Notes: a model not told the origin generated them from the letters alone. Counted from the first letter of the stretch, positions 7,147-16,134 are shown. The stretch is 49,398 nucleotides of DNA from an uncultured Desulfocapsa sp. (GCA_947311475.1 CAMZLK010000064.1:1-49398), one strand, 5' to 3'. Numbers and translations: made by a program.

Positions 7147-7881
7147 TTACAAGCCTGAATGGAACATTCTGTCTGAGAGTTGCTGCCAGTATCCCTGCTT
7201 GTTATTGGTTGTTCCTGCAAGAGTGCCATAGTTTGCGGCGACTTTTGGGTTATGTGCCCAAAATGAATAGGGCAGTCCTCCAAGTATTCGGTTAAACAAA
7301 CAGGCAAGAGTGATCAGCAGTATAACGGCCACGATTAAACCGAAGACATGGGCTGGAGAGGTGATATTCCCCATGGCAACAATCAAGGCTGTTGCAGCGG
7401 CAGGGGGATGGTTACACTCCATCCAGATCATTGCCAGACTGGACAATCCCATGGCCAGGGACAGAACAACAATGGAGCTAATGGTAACTGTTTCCGAGTT
7501 GTTGATTCCCCCTGAAGAGAAAAAGATGGAACCTGCAAAGAGTGCCATAAAGCCGGCAGTCAGCCCAATCATGTGAGCGAGAAGCACGGTACGTGGTGCT
7601 GCTGCTGCCGACATCGGCATCCTGAAAAGAATAAAGGCAGATGGTCCAAGCGGTGGGAAAAGAAGAGGAAACTGCACGAAATAAGCTACTGCTGATATAA
7701 CACCTAGAGCAAGTGAACCTTCAATAAAAACAAAGAGCCGGACAATCCGGTCCGGATGTTTTATTCGTGGCAGCAGATAGCGTAATTGCAGCCGCGAAAA
7801 AAATTTCACAATTTTAAAGAACAGACTACCTTGGGGGCCCATATTTTCCGGGCTGGTTGATGCGTGCTGTCCATTCTTCAT
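7147..7881 (-). CDS. HPP family membrane protein
   Basis: An integral membrane protein of the HPP family, with four or more helices. The family motifs FPPLGPSAFILF (near residue 75) and ECNHPPAAATALI (near residue 158) are both present. In some members this fold is implicated in nitrite transport; the substrate here is unknown. The length of 244 residues is slightly longer than the domain because of a charged N-terminal tail. It begins 10 bases after the stop of the HDOD gene and is probably co-transcribed with it. Confidence 0.85.
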   Translation of the reverse strand: MKNGQHASTSPENMGPQGSLFFKIVKFFSRLQLRYLLPRIKHPDRIVRLFVFIEGSLALGVISAVAYFVQFPLLFPPLGPSAFILFRMPMSAAAAPRTVLLAHMIGLTAGFMALFAGSIFFSSGGINNSETVTISSIVVLSLAMGLSSLAMIWMECNHPPAAATALIVAMGNITSPAHVFGLIVAVILLITLACLFNRILGGLPYSFWAHNPKVAANYGTLAGTTNNKQGYWQQLSDRMFHSGL

Positions 7882-7891
7882 AATGACACTT

Positions 7892-8839
7892 TCACTCCTC
7901 TGTCAGTACCCTTTTAACAGCTTCCAGGGTGGGCTGCTCCCCAACATGGCAAAGCCCAAGAATTTCATGAAACTCCAGAAATCCCTGTTCTGTTTCATCT
8001 ATTATAGTCGACAATTCTGCGCTACTTAAAGAAAAATGTTGCCGGGCTTCACGAACAAACAGTTCTGCCCTGTCAGTCTTTTCTCCCAGGCTGCTTGGCA
8101 GAAGGGATGCTATTATGAGTGGTCGGGCAATGGTATCTTCAAGTTGCAGATCATCAATACAATCTGGATCTGCATTGTGGATGCCAACAAAGCAAATCAA
8201 CTGTTCCGGAAAATTCCACTGCTGCATAATCCAGGCTCCAGCCTGGGCATGGGTCCAGCCGAAGTGATTTTTCTCTATTACTGAAAGGCGTTCCTGGGAC
8301 GTGAGCCATTCTTTCACAACAGGCTGGTAGTATTCCTTCCAATTCGTCAGTAACACAGGAAGAGCAACATCTGCGATCAACATTGCTGTAAATGCATCGT
8401 CACACTGTTCAGGGCAATAGTGATTGGCAAAACTTCTGGCAACAAGGGCACGAACAAGAGAGTCGGCCCAAAACGCCTGATGATTAAAGAAAGAAGCTGT
8501 TGGTCTGGGAATAGCGCTGACAGCTGCAAAGGACAGAATGGTGGCTCGGATATGGTTAAAGCCGAGCAGGTTAACCGCATGTTGTATGGAGAGCACAGGG
8601 GAGCGTAAACTATACAACGAGGAGTTGACCATTTTGAGAACCTGGGCCGAAATCTCCGGTAATGAAGTTATCAACAGGGAAATCTGCTTCATATCCACTT
8701 CAGGCTTATTTATCTCTTCCAGTAATTTCGTGATTGCAATGGGCAGGGGGCATATTTCGATATCTTTAAATAATATCTCGAAATTTCCTGTTGATATCGC
8801 GGCATGCCGACGAATACGTTTAAAAATGGTGAACGACAA
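7892..8839 (-). CDS. HDOD-domain signalling protein
   Basis: The HDOD domain, an HD-related output domain found in regulatory proteins, spans about residues 20-220. The typical segment reads MVNSSLYSLRSPVLSIQHAVNLLGFN, and the conserved HAQAGAW helix follows. The uninterrupted frame starts at a TTG at 8839 with only a weak ACAGG upstream. The previous 60 bases are open in the same frame, and a separate open frame at 8820-9026 overlaps the start. Either the TTG is real or the N-terminus was lost to a frameshift. It lies upstream of the HPP gene on the same strand. Confidence 0.75.
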   Translation of the reverse strand: MSFTIFKRIRRHAAISTGNFEILFKDIEICPLPIAITKLLEEINKPEVDMKQISLLITSLPEISAQVLKMVNSSLYSLRSPVLSIQHAVNLLGFNHIRATILSFAAVSAIPRPTASFFNHQAFWADSLVRALVARSFANHYCPEQCDDAFTAMLIADVALPVLLTNWKEYYQPVVKEWLTSQERLSVIEKNHFGWTHAQAGAWIMQQWNFPEQLICFVGIHNADPDCIDDLQLEDTIARPLIIASLLPSSLGEKTDRAELFVREARQHFSLSSAELSTIIDETEQGFLEFHEILGLCHVGEQPTLEAVKRVLTEE

Positions 8840-9026
8840 CGTGAATACCTGTGTTGGTAGAAGAGCGTTGCTCCTGAAATAACGATTTTGGCTGCAAAGG
8901 TGAATTTATTCGTATCAGTTCAGGTGCGAATATTTCCGTGAGTAGCCATGCTTTCAGCATACCGGGATCTTTTTCCAATTTCCTCCGATATTCTGCTAAT
9001 GAAAGCCTATCATGAATATATTTCAT
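8820..9026 (-). CDS. Short ORF overlapping the start of the HDOD gene, possible displaced N-terminus
   Basis: A 68-residue frame starting with ATG at 9026 and an AAAGGT about 13 bases upstream. It is rich in charged residues (LAEYRRKLEKDPGMLKAWLL) and looks coding, unlike a random shadow. It ends just inside the HDOD frame. A one-base insertion could have separated it from the HDOD gene. No family is recognised. Confidence 0.35.
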   Translation of the reverse strand: MKYIHDRLSLAEYRRKLEKDPGMLKAWLLTEIFAPELIRINSPLQPKSLFQEQRSSTNTGIHVVVHHF

Positions 9027-9088
9027 ATCAAAATGAAATTTTACCTTTTAGGCTGCCATCATAATTGAGAAACAGACAATGCGAGGAG

Positions 9089-9904
9089 TTATCCCAAGGC
9101 CACATCAAGTATCATCATCACCGAAAATCCACTCATTGTAGCCATGGTAACGACGTCGATGTTTTCATATTTTCTTTGAGATTCCGGGATGAGTTCCTCA
9201 ACCACCACAAAAATCATGGCACCGGCGGCAAAGCAGAGAGCATATGGTAAAAGGCCTTGCATTTTCAATACAAATATTGCACCAAGAACTCCGGCAATGG
9301 GTTCCACTATTCCTGAGGCCTGTCCCAGAAGAAAACTTTTTCCCTTGCTCATTCCTTCTCTTCTAAGCGGCATGGAAACGGCGGCACCCTCAGGGAAGTT
9401 TTGAATTCCAATACCAATTGCCAAAGCAATTGCCCCACCAATGGTGGCAGACGGGAGTTTTGCGGCCACTGCTCCAAAGGCGACACCAACGGCCAGACCC
9501 TCAGGGATATTATGCAGAGTTATGGCAAGTACCAGCAGGGTGCTTCGCTGCCATGAAGTTTTTACCCCTTCACTTTTGTCAATGCTCAGGCTGGGATGGA
9601 GGTGGGGTAAGAATCTGTCTATCACTCGCATAAATATCCCCCCACCCATAAACCCAAGAGCTGCTGTAAGCCACGGGGTCTGCCCGAACTGTTCGGCCAT
9701 TTCAATTCCAGGGGCAAGAAGTGACCAGAAACTTGCAGCAATCATTACACCAGCCGCAAAGCCAAGCATTGAATCCATCAGCTTATGGTTTACAGTGCGG
9801 GTAAGAAAAACAAGTGCAGCACCGGCTGCTGTTACTCCCCAGGTAAAGAGTGTGGCCATGATCGCCTGCATGACGGGGCTGAATTGTTGTATAAATTCTG
9901 TCAT
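9089..9904 (-). CDS. ZIP-family divalent metal transporter
   Basis: A zinc/iron permease of the ZIP family, about 271 residues with eight predicted helices. The metal-site helices read TLHNIPEGLAVGVAFG (helix IV) and GIQNFPEGAAVSMPLR (helix V), each with the His/Asn and Glu ligands. It resembles the ZupT/GufA branch. The ATG at 9904 lies six bases after the stop of the GGDEF-EAL gene, so translation is probably coupled. A cytoplasmic loop of about 25 residues between helices III and IV contains His-Leu-His. Confidence 0.9.
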   Translation of the reverse strand: MTEFIQQFSPVMQAIMATLFTWGVTAAGAALVFLTRTVNHKLMDSMLGFAAGVMIAASFWSLLAPGIEMAEQFGQTPWLTAALGFMGGGIFMRVIDRFLPHLHPSLSIDKSEGVKTSWQRSTLLVLAITLHNIPEGLAVGVAFGAVAAKLPSATIGGAIALAIGIGIQNFPEGAAVSMPLRREGMSKGKSFLLGQASGIVEPIAGVLGAIFVLKMQGLLPYALCFAAGAMIFVVVEELIPESQRKYENIDVVTMATMSGFSVMMILDVALG

Positions 9905-9909
9905 CAATA

Positions 9910-12639
9910 TTATTCTGTTGTTATGAGTTTTGCTGTGTGCTCAAAATGTCTATTCTCGGACAGGCTCCTAGGGCAATCCTCGTACAGAGAGCGACCTTGA
10001 ACCAGCCACTGTCTGGGAGTCAGATATCTTTTTTGCCAGTCAAGGAGATCTTTTCCCAGCATTGGCCTGGCTATGCCAAAGCCCTGGCCATACCTGCAAC
10101 CCAATTCCAGAAGCTTGCTCCCTATCTCCGTTGTTTCCACTCCCTCTGCAATGACTTCAAGCTCAAAGGCTTTTGCAAGATCAATCACACCTTTAACAAT
10201 ATGTAAATCGTCTTTACTGGCCAGCATGTCTCGAATGAATGATTGATCAATTTTCAGGGTTTGAACCGGTAAACGCCTTATATGCGTTAGTGTTGAGAAG
10301 CCGGTTCCGTAATCATCCAGGGAAAAACTAACCCCAAAATCGACACACTGTCGGATGATTGATGATATGGTATCCAAATCATTTAATATTCCATTTTCCA
10401 GTATTTCCAGTTCAATAAGACTGCCCTTCACCCCAAATTCGGCCAGGAGAGTTTTCAATTGATTGACAAAACCTGATTTTTGTAGATATTGGGCTGATAT
10501 ATTAATACTGACCACAAATTCAGTCATGGTGTTTTGCCATTGTGCAACCTGTCGCAGGGCACACCGCAGGACCCATTCGTCAAGCTTAGACTGCAGGGTG
10601 TGTCCCTCGATCAGTGGCAGAAAATGTATCGGTGAAAGTAGCCCTTTATCTGGGTGCTGCCACCGAACCAGAGCTTCCGCACCTATGATTTCTCCTGTTG
10701 CCATATCAATTTTTGGCTGGTAAAAAAGACACAACTCATCCTTACTGATGGCAGTTGCAATGCGGGCAATTTTCTCGTTCTTACGCCTGATTATTCGATC
10801 CTGTTCCGGATCAAAAAAATGATAACGGTTACGCCCCTGCTGTTTGGCGATATACATGGCCTGGTCTGCGTGACGGAGCAGCATATCCGGGTCACCAGCA
10901 TCTTTTGGGTAAAGGGTAACTCCAATGCTGGTTGTTACCTGGAAAATATTCCCATTGATTTCGTATGGTACAGTCAGATTTTCTATGAGCCTGGTTAAGG
11001 TTTGAGTACATTGTTGTCTATTCTTCTGATTATTGATAAGCAGGGAAAATTCATCACCACCCCAACGAGCAACGGTGTCTTCTGTCCGTAAATTTTCTAA
11101 CAGGCGATCACCAAATTGAATAAGCAACTGATCACCTGTCTCATGGCCATGAGCGTCATTGATCTCTTTGAATTTATCAAGATCCAGATAGCAGATCGCT
11201 ATTCCACTTTTTGTACGATTGACAAGGGGAAATGCGTGATTCAATCGGTCAATAAATAATCGCCTGTTCGCCAGACGTGTAAGAGGGTCGTAATAGGCCA
11301 GGGTTTCAAGCTGTTTATGGGCATCCTGCAGCGCCTGTTCGTTTTTGATTCTGCTGGTAATATCAGTTGCCACACGTAAATGGACATACCTGCCATCATC
11401 CCAGGGGATTGCACAATCCGCACTATGAAACCATCGCTTATTTTCACTATGCTGAAATTCCATGGTAAGGGTCGGGTTGGGATTACCGTTCTTATCCAGC
11501 AAGTCTGTATCGACACAAAAAGAACACGGCTTCCCCTGGTTCCTATAAAGAGCCTGCCAGCATATCTTCCCGGTTATATCTCCATAGAGGGCATTTGCTG
11601 CAGCATTTGAATAGAGTATTTTGCTAGTCTCTATATCCGTTACATAAACAATGGCATCGATACCGGCAAGTACAGCATTAACACGAATATTGGCTTGTTG
11701 TGCTAACTTTTTCTGTTGCTGTGAAGCAGAAAATTTTACCTGTAGTAGCAGGTGATTATTGTTGAGACGTACCAGTAATAGCAAGCCCCCCACAACCGGA
11801 AAAGAGAGTAAAGCTATTGCACCAAGAAACCAGGGAGAGGTCAGGAGTATCTTCTGGTTTTGAGCTATTTCCCCTTCCAGAAAATACCCTGATCTGCCCA
11901 GAGGGATGGAAATTGGTGTCTGGCTTCCAGTGGAGTTGAAATAGGACTTTTCCACAGGCTTTGTGGAGACCAGTACCTGTTTGTCCGGTCCTATGAGCAT
12001 CAGGCTATTATCGAGATCATCATTTTTGGAGTGCCGCAGCAAGGGAAGTATAACCCTGGCCAAATCAATATCGGCAATAATTAATCCGTTAAGTTGATGC
12101 CGATAGATAATACCAGCTGTGTATCTGGCACTGTATCCTCCGCCTGCATTTTGGTACAGGTGTAATGAAATCCCATCCAGTTCAGCAATATCTGTGGAGT
12201 TCATATCCACCCGATGTTTGTCTGTCTTTTTTGCAGAGGCCAGAATTGTTCCATCCCCATCAATAAAATAAATATTACTATACACAGGTTGATAGAGCAG
12301 TTTTTTTCGTTGGCACAAGTCTTTAAGCTCTCCCCGTATCATTTCCAGGCTGGCCCTCAGGCCATATTTCATGGACATACCCATGGCCCGATTGGCAAAA
12401 AATGCATTAACAGTTGGATTCTTTGTGAATTCTTTAATTTGATCCTGTTGCTCATTGAGAAAATAATTGATTGCGGTCGCCTGGTTTTCGATTGTTAGCT
12501 TGGATTGTTCCAGTAGCGACTGGCGAAGATGAATCTGGCCAAGATATACCAATCCTATCAATAAAGTAATATAGCTCCCGAGGAGAACAGCTCCCAGGCG
12601 GATGGCATTCGTTTTGGTCAGTATTGGCGAATCTTTCAT
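9910..12639 (-). CDS. Membrane sensor with PAS, GGDEF and EAL domains
   Basis: A c-di-GMP turnover protein of 909 residues. Order: a membrane helix near residues 12-32, a periplasmic double-Cache-like sensor, a second helix near 270-290, a PAS domain near 310-430, GGDEF near 445-605 and EAL near 625-870. The GGDEF motif is intact (RWGGDEF), with an RXXD inhibitory site (RTED) five residues before it. The EAL domain keeps EALVRW, DDYGTGFS and the AEGVET segment, so both synthesis and breakdown are possible. The last 20 codons include a half copy of a palindromic repeat (9951-9970). The ATG at 12639 follows the binding protein gene by 23 bases. Confidence 0.9.
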   Translation of the reverse strand: MKDSPILTKTNAIRLGAVLLGSYITLLIGLVYLGQIHLRQSLLEQSKLTIENQATAINYFLNEQQDQIKEFTKNPTVNAFFANRAMGMSMKYGLRASLEMIRGELKDLCQRKKLLYQPVYSNIYFIDGDGTILASAKKTDKHRVDMNSTDIAELDGISLHLYQNAGGGYSARYTAGIIYRHQLNGLIIADIDLARVILPLLRHSKNDDLDNSLMLIGPDKQVLVSTKPVEKSYFNSTGSQTPISIPLGRSGYFLEGEIAQNQKILLTSPWFLGAIALLSFPVVGGLLLLVRLNNNHLLLQVKFSASQQQKKLAQQANIRVNAVLAGIDAIVYVTDIETSKILYSNAAANALYGDITGKICWQALYRNQGKPCSFCVDTDLLDKNGNPNPTLTMEFQHSENKRWFHSADCAIPWDDGRYVHLRVATDITSRIKNEQALQDAHKQLETLAYYDPLTRLANRRLFIDRLNHAFPLVNRTKSGIAICYLDLDKFKEINDAHGHETGDQLLIQFGDRLLENLRTEDTVARWGGDEFSLLINNQKNRQQCTQTLTRLIENLTVPYEINGNIFQVTTSIGVTLYPKDAGDPDMLLRHADQAMYIAKQQGRNRYHFFDPEQDRIIRRKNEKIARIATAISKDELCLFYQPKIDMATGEIIGAEALVRWQHPDKGLLSPIHFLPLIEGHTLQSKLDEWVLRCALRQVAQWQNTMTEFVVSINISAQYLQKSGFVNQLKTLLAEFGVKGSLIELEILENGILNDLDTISSIIRQCVDFGVSFSLDDYGTGFSTLTHIRRLPVQTLKIDQSFIRDMLASKDDLHIVKGVIDLAKAFELEVIAEGVETTEIGSKLLELGCRYGQGFGIARPMLGKDLLDWQKRYLTPRQWLVQGRSLYEDCPRSLSENRHFEHTAKLITTE
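9951..9970. repeat. Half copy of intergenic repeat family B, inside a coding region
   Basis: TATTCTCGGACAGGCTCCTA matches the right arm of the palindromic repeat at 42389-42464 (TATTCTCGGACAAGCTCCT) with one mismatch. It lies in the 3' end of the GGDEF-EAL gene, where on the minus strand it encodes Arg-Ser-Leu-Ser-Glu-Asn. Confidence 0.6.
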
Positions 12640-12662
12640 CACAGTTGCTGGTTGTCGATTAG

Positions 12663-13547
12663 TTATTTGAAAAAATCTGCCGAGTAGCGAAAAACGGCCG
12701 GGTAATATTTTCGAACCATTTTGTTATAGCTTCCATCTTTCCGGATTCGCATAAAGTAGGTATGGAAGGCGGCCCGAAGCTCAGGGCTATCTTTACGGAA
12801 AGCAACTCCCATTAACTGATTAACGGAAATGGGCCCAATCACCTTGATGAGGCCGGGCCAGCGTTCAAGGGCAATGAGGGTATCCGGTACATCGAGAAGA
12901 GTGGCTTCAGCATCGTTATTGAGGATTGCCGGAACCATTTCGTTGAGTTTGCGTCCCTTCGGCTGCAGCTTGACATCTGCACCGGTGCTTTCCATTCCGT
13001 ACAGGCCGGGATCAAGACAGGTATTTGCCAGCGCAAGTACAACGTGGTGCACGAGTTTCTCCTTAACCCGAGCGATATCCCCCGCAGAAGTTCCTGTCGG
13101 AGTAATCGGAGTCAAAGGTGAGTCGGCACGGGCGATAAGCCACACGCCCGATGGAAATGTGGGAACGGAAAAATCTACAATCTGTGTTCGCCAGTCCAGC
13201 ATAGTCATACCATTGGCAACCAGATCACCCCGAATTGGAGCACGATCAAGTAATTCGGCGTTTTTTCCGGAACGTCTGGCATTAACGCCAGTCAGATCTC
13301 CAAAAACTGTTGCCCAGCTTGTTGGGATTAATTCATAGCGAACACCAAGTTCCCTGGCAAAACCTTTGATCATATCTACGTCCAGCCCATCCCCCTGACC
13401 GGTATAAAAATTGGCGTAGGGAATGGCAAGATGACGCAAAACTCCGGACTTTTTGATATCGGCAAGATCCTGAGCAATTCCATAAGTGCTCAGGAGTATG
13501 CAGGAGAGAGTAAAAAAGATTATTCGAGAAAAAAAAATTCTTGCCAT
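12663..13547 (-). CDS. Periplasmic substrate-binding protein (family 3 solute-binding)
   Basis: A secreted protein of 294 residues with a signal peptide (IIFFTLSCILLSTYGIA) and the fold of family 3 solute-binding proteins, which bind amino acids or similar small ligands. Typical parts are the GLDVDMIKGFARELGV lobe, the MTMLDWRTQIVDFS segment and the C-terminal VAFRKDSPELRAAF stretch. No ABC permease or ATPase is nearby. Instead it is followed by a membrane GGDEF-EAL protein, which suggests a sensory rather than a transport role. AAAAGGA precedes the ATG at 13547. Confidence 0.85.
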   Translation of the reverse strand: MARIFFSRIIFFTLSCILLSTYGIAQDLADIKKSGVLRHLAIPYANFYTGQGDGLDVDMIKGFARELGVRYELIPTSWATVFGDLTGVNARRSGKNAELLDRAPIRGDLVANGMTMLDWRTQIVDFSVPTFPSGVWLIARADSPLTPITPTGTSAGDIARVKEKLVHHVVLALANTCLDPGLYGMESTGADVKLQPKGRKLNEMVPAILNNDAEATLLDVPDTLIALERWPGLIKVIGPISVNQLMGVAFRKDSPELRAAFHTYFMRIRKDGSYNKMVRKYYPAVFRYSADFFK

Positions 13548-13572
13548 GGGCGGTCCTTTTAATGGTGTTAAA

Positions 13573-13719
13573 TTATTTTTTTGACATTTTTATGCTGTCG
13601 TGTCTGTATTCAATGTTTTCGAATGTCGCTGCAGCAATACACGGAATCAAGGCCACCAATGTTCCACCTGCAGCAGCAGTTTTAAATAGTTTTAGAAAAC
13701 GACGGCCCTCATATTGCAT
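13573..13719 (-). CDS. Small ORF with a twin-arginine-like signal sequence
   Basis: Forty-eight residues starting MQYEGRRFLKLFKTAAAGG, then a hydrophobic stretch and a short charged tail ending KMSKK. The arginine pair before Phe-Leu-Lys and the small hydrophobic core look like a Tat signal, but almost nothing follows it. A strong ribosome site (AGGGGGG) precedes the ATG by six bases. It lies 25 bases before the binding protein gene. It could be a short membrane-anchored or exported peptide, or the start of a larger truncated gene. No family is recognised. Confidence 0.5.
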   Translation of the reverse strand: MQYEGRRFLKLFKTAAAGGTLVALIPCIAAATFENIEYRHDSIKMSKK

Positions 13720-14303
13720 TTCTGCCCCCCTTCTGTTTGTTATTTAACTTCCATATAAAGTCAAAATTTTACTCTTGGAATAGCAATTGAAGCAAGAATA
13801 ATACTTAATACTTTATTGATGTTATCAAAATGCGATAACAGAAGTCAAAATATAAATCCAAATTAAACAGTTTGGACTGAAACAGCCTCGACATAGTTTC
13901 AAACAACAATAAGGACGCGAATAGTTCAAATATGGAATGTATTTGCCTTACTCCATGATTCCTGCAATAAAAAACAGGTAGCGTAGACTCCGAGAAACTG
14001 AGGAAGGTTAATCTAAAGATCTTACATTTTCTGCATCTCTTTGTGTATACTCCGTACCCCACTTTGCACCACCGCTCTCAACTGTTCTCCGTTTTAAGTG
14101 TTTTTTTTGTCTTTTTCAAAACATTCTATATTATCAGTATGTCCACCTAGTTATCCTTAATAATTCTCTTCTTGTTTTAAAAGGGTCAACACGCTGTACG
14201 CTACAATATATAGTGTTTCCGTAAAAGAGCCCCCCTCCTTATGGTGTGTCTGTTAGTTTCTGTGGAGGTCTCTTTAAAGTCTTGTGATTTTGAATAAGAT
14301 TTC
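13720..14303. other. Non-coding stretch upstream of the dcw cluster
   Basis: About 580 bases, AT-rich, without a convincing gene. It contains the dyad GTTATC-N7-GATAAC near 13819 and one copy of repeat C at 13949-13979 followed by GTAGCGTAGACTCCGAG. It separates the minus-strand operon from the division cluster, so it must hold the minus-strand promoter for the small Tat-like ORF. None was identified with confidence. Confidence 0.5.
13949..13979. repeat. Repeat family C, copy 1
   Basis: Thirty-one bases starting TACTCCATGATTCCTGCAAT recur at 38321-38350 with few differences. The bases just after it (AGGTAGCG, then AGACTCCGA) also occur, inverted, inside the repeat B copy at 37983-38148 and next to the hairpins at 42650-42682. 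Confidence 0.6.
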
Positions 14304-14331
14304 TTGACAAGAAGCTCAATCCTGCTATAAA
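14304..14331 (+). promoter_or_regulatory. Promoter of the dcw cluster
   Basis: A consensus -35 box TTGACA (14304-14309) and a -10 box TATAAA (14326-14331) are 16 bases apart. Transcription should start near 14338, just before the MraZ boxes. No other strong promoter was seen before the cell-division genes. Confidence 0.75.
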
Positions 14332-14342
14332 AGTTATATAGG

Positions 14343-14388
14343 TGGAGTAAAGTGGGGTGAAGTGGAAAACACGTGGCGGGGAATGGGA
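14343..14388 (+). promoter_or_regulatory. MraZ operator: five TGG boxes at ten-base spacing
   Basis: TGG begins at 14343, 14353, 14363, 14374 and 14384, so the steps are 10, 10, 11 and 10 bases. MraZ of E. coli binds direct TGGGN repeats separated by five bases, usually three of them. The array begins right after the predicted transcription start and overlaps both candidate mraZ start codons (14362 and 14383), so bound MraZ would block early elongation and initiation. Confidence 0.7.
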
Positions 14389-14853
14389 GAGAAGAAGGTC
14401 ATAAAAAGCAGATTTCGTAGCAAGTCTGACCATAGTCTGGATACCAAGGGGCGTTTACATTTCCCCAGCCGTTTCCGTGATGTCCTGGCTCAGTACGGCA
14501 CAGAGACTCTGATGATTGCTCCCTGGAAAAAGCATCTGCGCGCTTACCCCGTTTCTGAGTGGGAGATTATTGAGGACAAACTCATTGACCAGGGGAAAGA
14601 GCAGCCTCGTCTTGCAAGTTTCATTCGTCTGGTATTTTCCGGTGTTACAGAGTGTAACCTCGATAAACAGAGTCGTATTCTTCTTCCTTTGGCACTCCGC
14701 ACAGAAACTCGTATTGGCAAGGAAGTTGTCCTTACCGGTATGCGGGATTGGGTTGAGATATGGGATAAAGAGGCCTGGCAGCTGGAAGTTCAGACGACCC
14801 GTGAGAATTTTGATAGTTTTGATGAGGGCTTGTCCAAGCTTGGAATCCTCTAA
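14362..14853 (+). CDS. mraZ: Transcriptional regulator MraZ
   Basis: MraZ is a ring-forming SpoVT/AbrB-type regulator that represses the division and wall cluster. Two such repeats are visible: SLDTKGRLHFPSRFR and LDKQSRILLPLALR. The frame of 163 residues begins with GTG at 14362; an ATG at 14383 would remove seven residues and is equally possible. Neither has an ideal ribosome site, and the operator boxes cover both. The stop overlaps the rsmH start (TAATG). The basic N-terminal extension is longer than in most MraZ proteins, which usually start close to the F-R-x-S/K motif. Confidence 0.9.
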   Translation: MENTWRGMGEKKVIKSRFRSKSDHSLDTKGRLHFPSRFRDVLAQYGTETLMIAPWKKHLRAYPVSEWEIIEDKLIDQGKEQPRLASFIRLVFSGVTECNLDKQSRILLPLALRTETRIGKEVVLTGMRDWVEIWDKEAWQLEVQTTRENFDSFDEGLSKLGIL

Positions 14854-15752
14854 TGACTGGTCAAAACGAAGCAGCAAAAATTCATTGCTCGGTATTGCCT
14901 TTGGAGACCATTGAGTTTCTTGCTCCCAAAAGTGATGGCGTGTATGTGGATGGAACCCTTGGACTTGGCGGACACACGGAAGCAATTCTTCAAAACAGTG
15001 GTCCAAACGGACGTGTAATCGCGTTTGACTGGGATGAGGCAGCCATTGCAAAAAGCCGGGAGAGACTAAAATCTTTTGGTGATCGCTTGACCATTATACG
15101 AAGGAATTTTTCGGAGATTGCAGAAGGCTTAGACGAAGTAGGGCTTAATAAGGTAGATGGAATCCTTATCGATATAGGGTTGTCATCATTACAGCTTGAC
15201 CAGGGTGGGCGAGGATTTAGCTTTCAGCGGGATGAACCACTTGATATGCGAATGGACACACGGCGTGAAGTCACCGCCGCCTCCATCCTGAATAGAGGAA
15301 CAGAACAGGAGCTTGCCGATATTTTTTATTATTATGGCGAAGAAAAGCAGGCAAGAAGAATTGCATCATTCGTTGTTAAAGAAAGGCTGAAACAACCTTT
15401 TAAAACGTCCATGCAATTTGCGGATCTTGTAGCTGGGGCAGTGCCAAAAGCATTTCATCCCAAACGGATCCATGTTGCAACACGTGTATTTCAGGCCTTG
15501 CGAATAGCAGTGAACACAGAGCTTGAGAATCTTGCAGGTATCCTTGAAACCGGTGTCGATCGATTGCTGCCGGGGGCAAGATTTTGTGTCATATCTTTCC
15601 ATTCTTTGGAAGACAGAATGGTTAAGAGGAAATTTCGAGACAACAAGCAACTTAAGGTTCTTACGAAAAAACCCGTTGCTGCAGGTCATGAAGAGCAGGA
15701 AAAGAACAGAAGGTCACGGAGCGCCCGATTGCGGGTTGCTGAGAAACTTTGA
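14853..15752 (+). CDS. rsmH: 16S rRNA (cytosine(1402)-N(4))-methyltransferase
   Basis: RsmH (MraW) methylates C1402 in the ribosomal P site, using S-adenosylmethionine. The 299 residues show the SAM-binding VDGTLGLGGHTEAIL (near residue 30), the IDIGLSSLQLDQGGRGFSF motif (near 110) and the C-terminal VISFHSLEDRMVKRKFR. The start codon overlaps the mraZ stop by one base, so the two are translationally coupled. Length and motifs are normal. Confidence 0.95.
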   Translation: MTGQNEAAKIHCSVLPLETIEFLAPKSDGVYVDGTLGLGGHTEAILQNSGPNGRVIAFDWDEAAIAKSRERLKSFGDRLTIIRRNFSEIAEGLDEVGLNKVDGILIDIGLSSLQLDQGGRGFSFQRDEPLDMRMDTRREVTAASILNRGTEQELADIFYYYGEEKQARRIASFVVKERLKQPFKTSMQFADLVAGAVPKAFHPKRIHVATRVFQALRIAVNTELENLAGILETGVDRLLPGARFCVISFHSLEDRMVKRKFRDNKQLKVLTKKPVAAGHEEQEKNRRSRSARLRVAEKL

Positions 15753-15768
15753 TTGAAGAGGTGCTATT

Positions 15769-16134
15769 ATGATAATTAATCCTTCAGCCCATACAATGAT
15801 TCCCCGCAGGAATTCTTTTAGAAATCGTGCCTTGGGAAGACGTAGAAACACATTCTCTGTTCCAGGAGGGAAACAGTTCTGGTTAGGAGTCTCAAAGGTT
15901 CTTGTCGCAGCATCTGTTATTCTTCTCATTGCCTCATTGCTCCTCAATGGATCAAATGCAAAAGTTTCTGCTGAAATTGACCAGATGGAAAAGATTTACA
16001 ATGAACTGGCCAATACCAATGTTTTATTACGTGCCCAGAAGGCAAGGTTGTTTTCTCCTGAAGCAGTGGGTGAAATAGCGGGGAATCAGCTTGCTATTCA
16101 TATTCCGGTATCCGGGCAGTATCGAAAGTTTTAA
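15769..16134 (+). CDS. ftsL: FtsL-like division protein
   Basis: A 121-residue bitopic protein: a basic cytoplasmic tail of about 40 residues, one membrane helix near 45-62 (VLVAASVILLIASLLL), then a short coiled-coil-like stretch (AEIDQMEKIYNELANTNVLLRAQKA is the region, 65-90). Sequence alone is weak for FtsL, but position between rsmH and ftsI and this topology are typical. FtsL with FtsB and FtsQ activates the FtsW-FtsI synthase, which makes the state of its neighbours here interesting. Confidence 0.75.
   Translation: MIINPSAHTMIPRRNSFRNRALGRRRNTFSVPGGKQFWLGVSKVLVAASVILLIASLLLNGSNAKVSAEIDQMEKIYNELANTNVLLRAQKARLFSPEAVGEIAGNQLAIHIPVSGQYRKF

Noticed and set aside
13805..14062. Open frame of 85 codons on the minus strand before mraZ
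   Set aside because: It has no ribosome site, atypical composition, and runs through repeat C.
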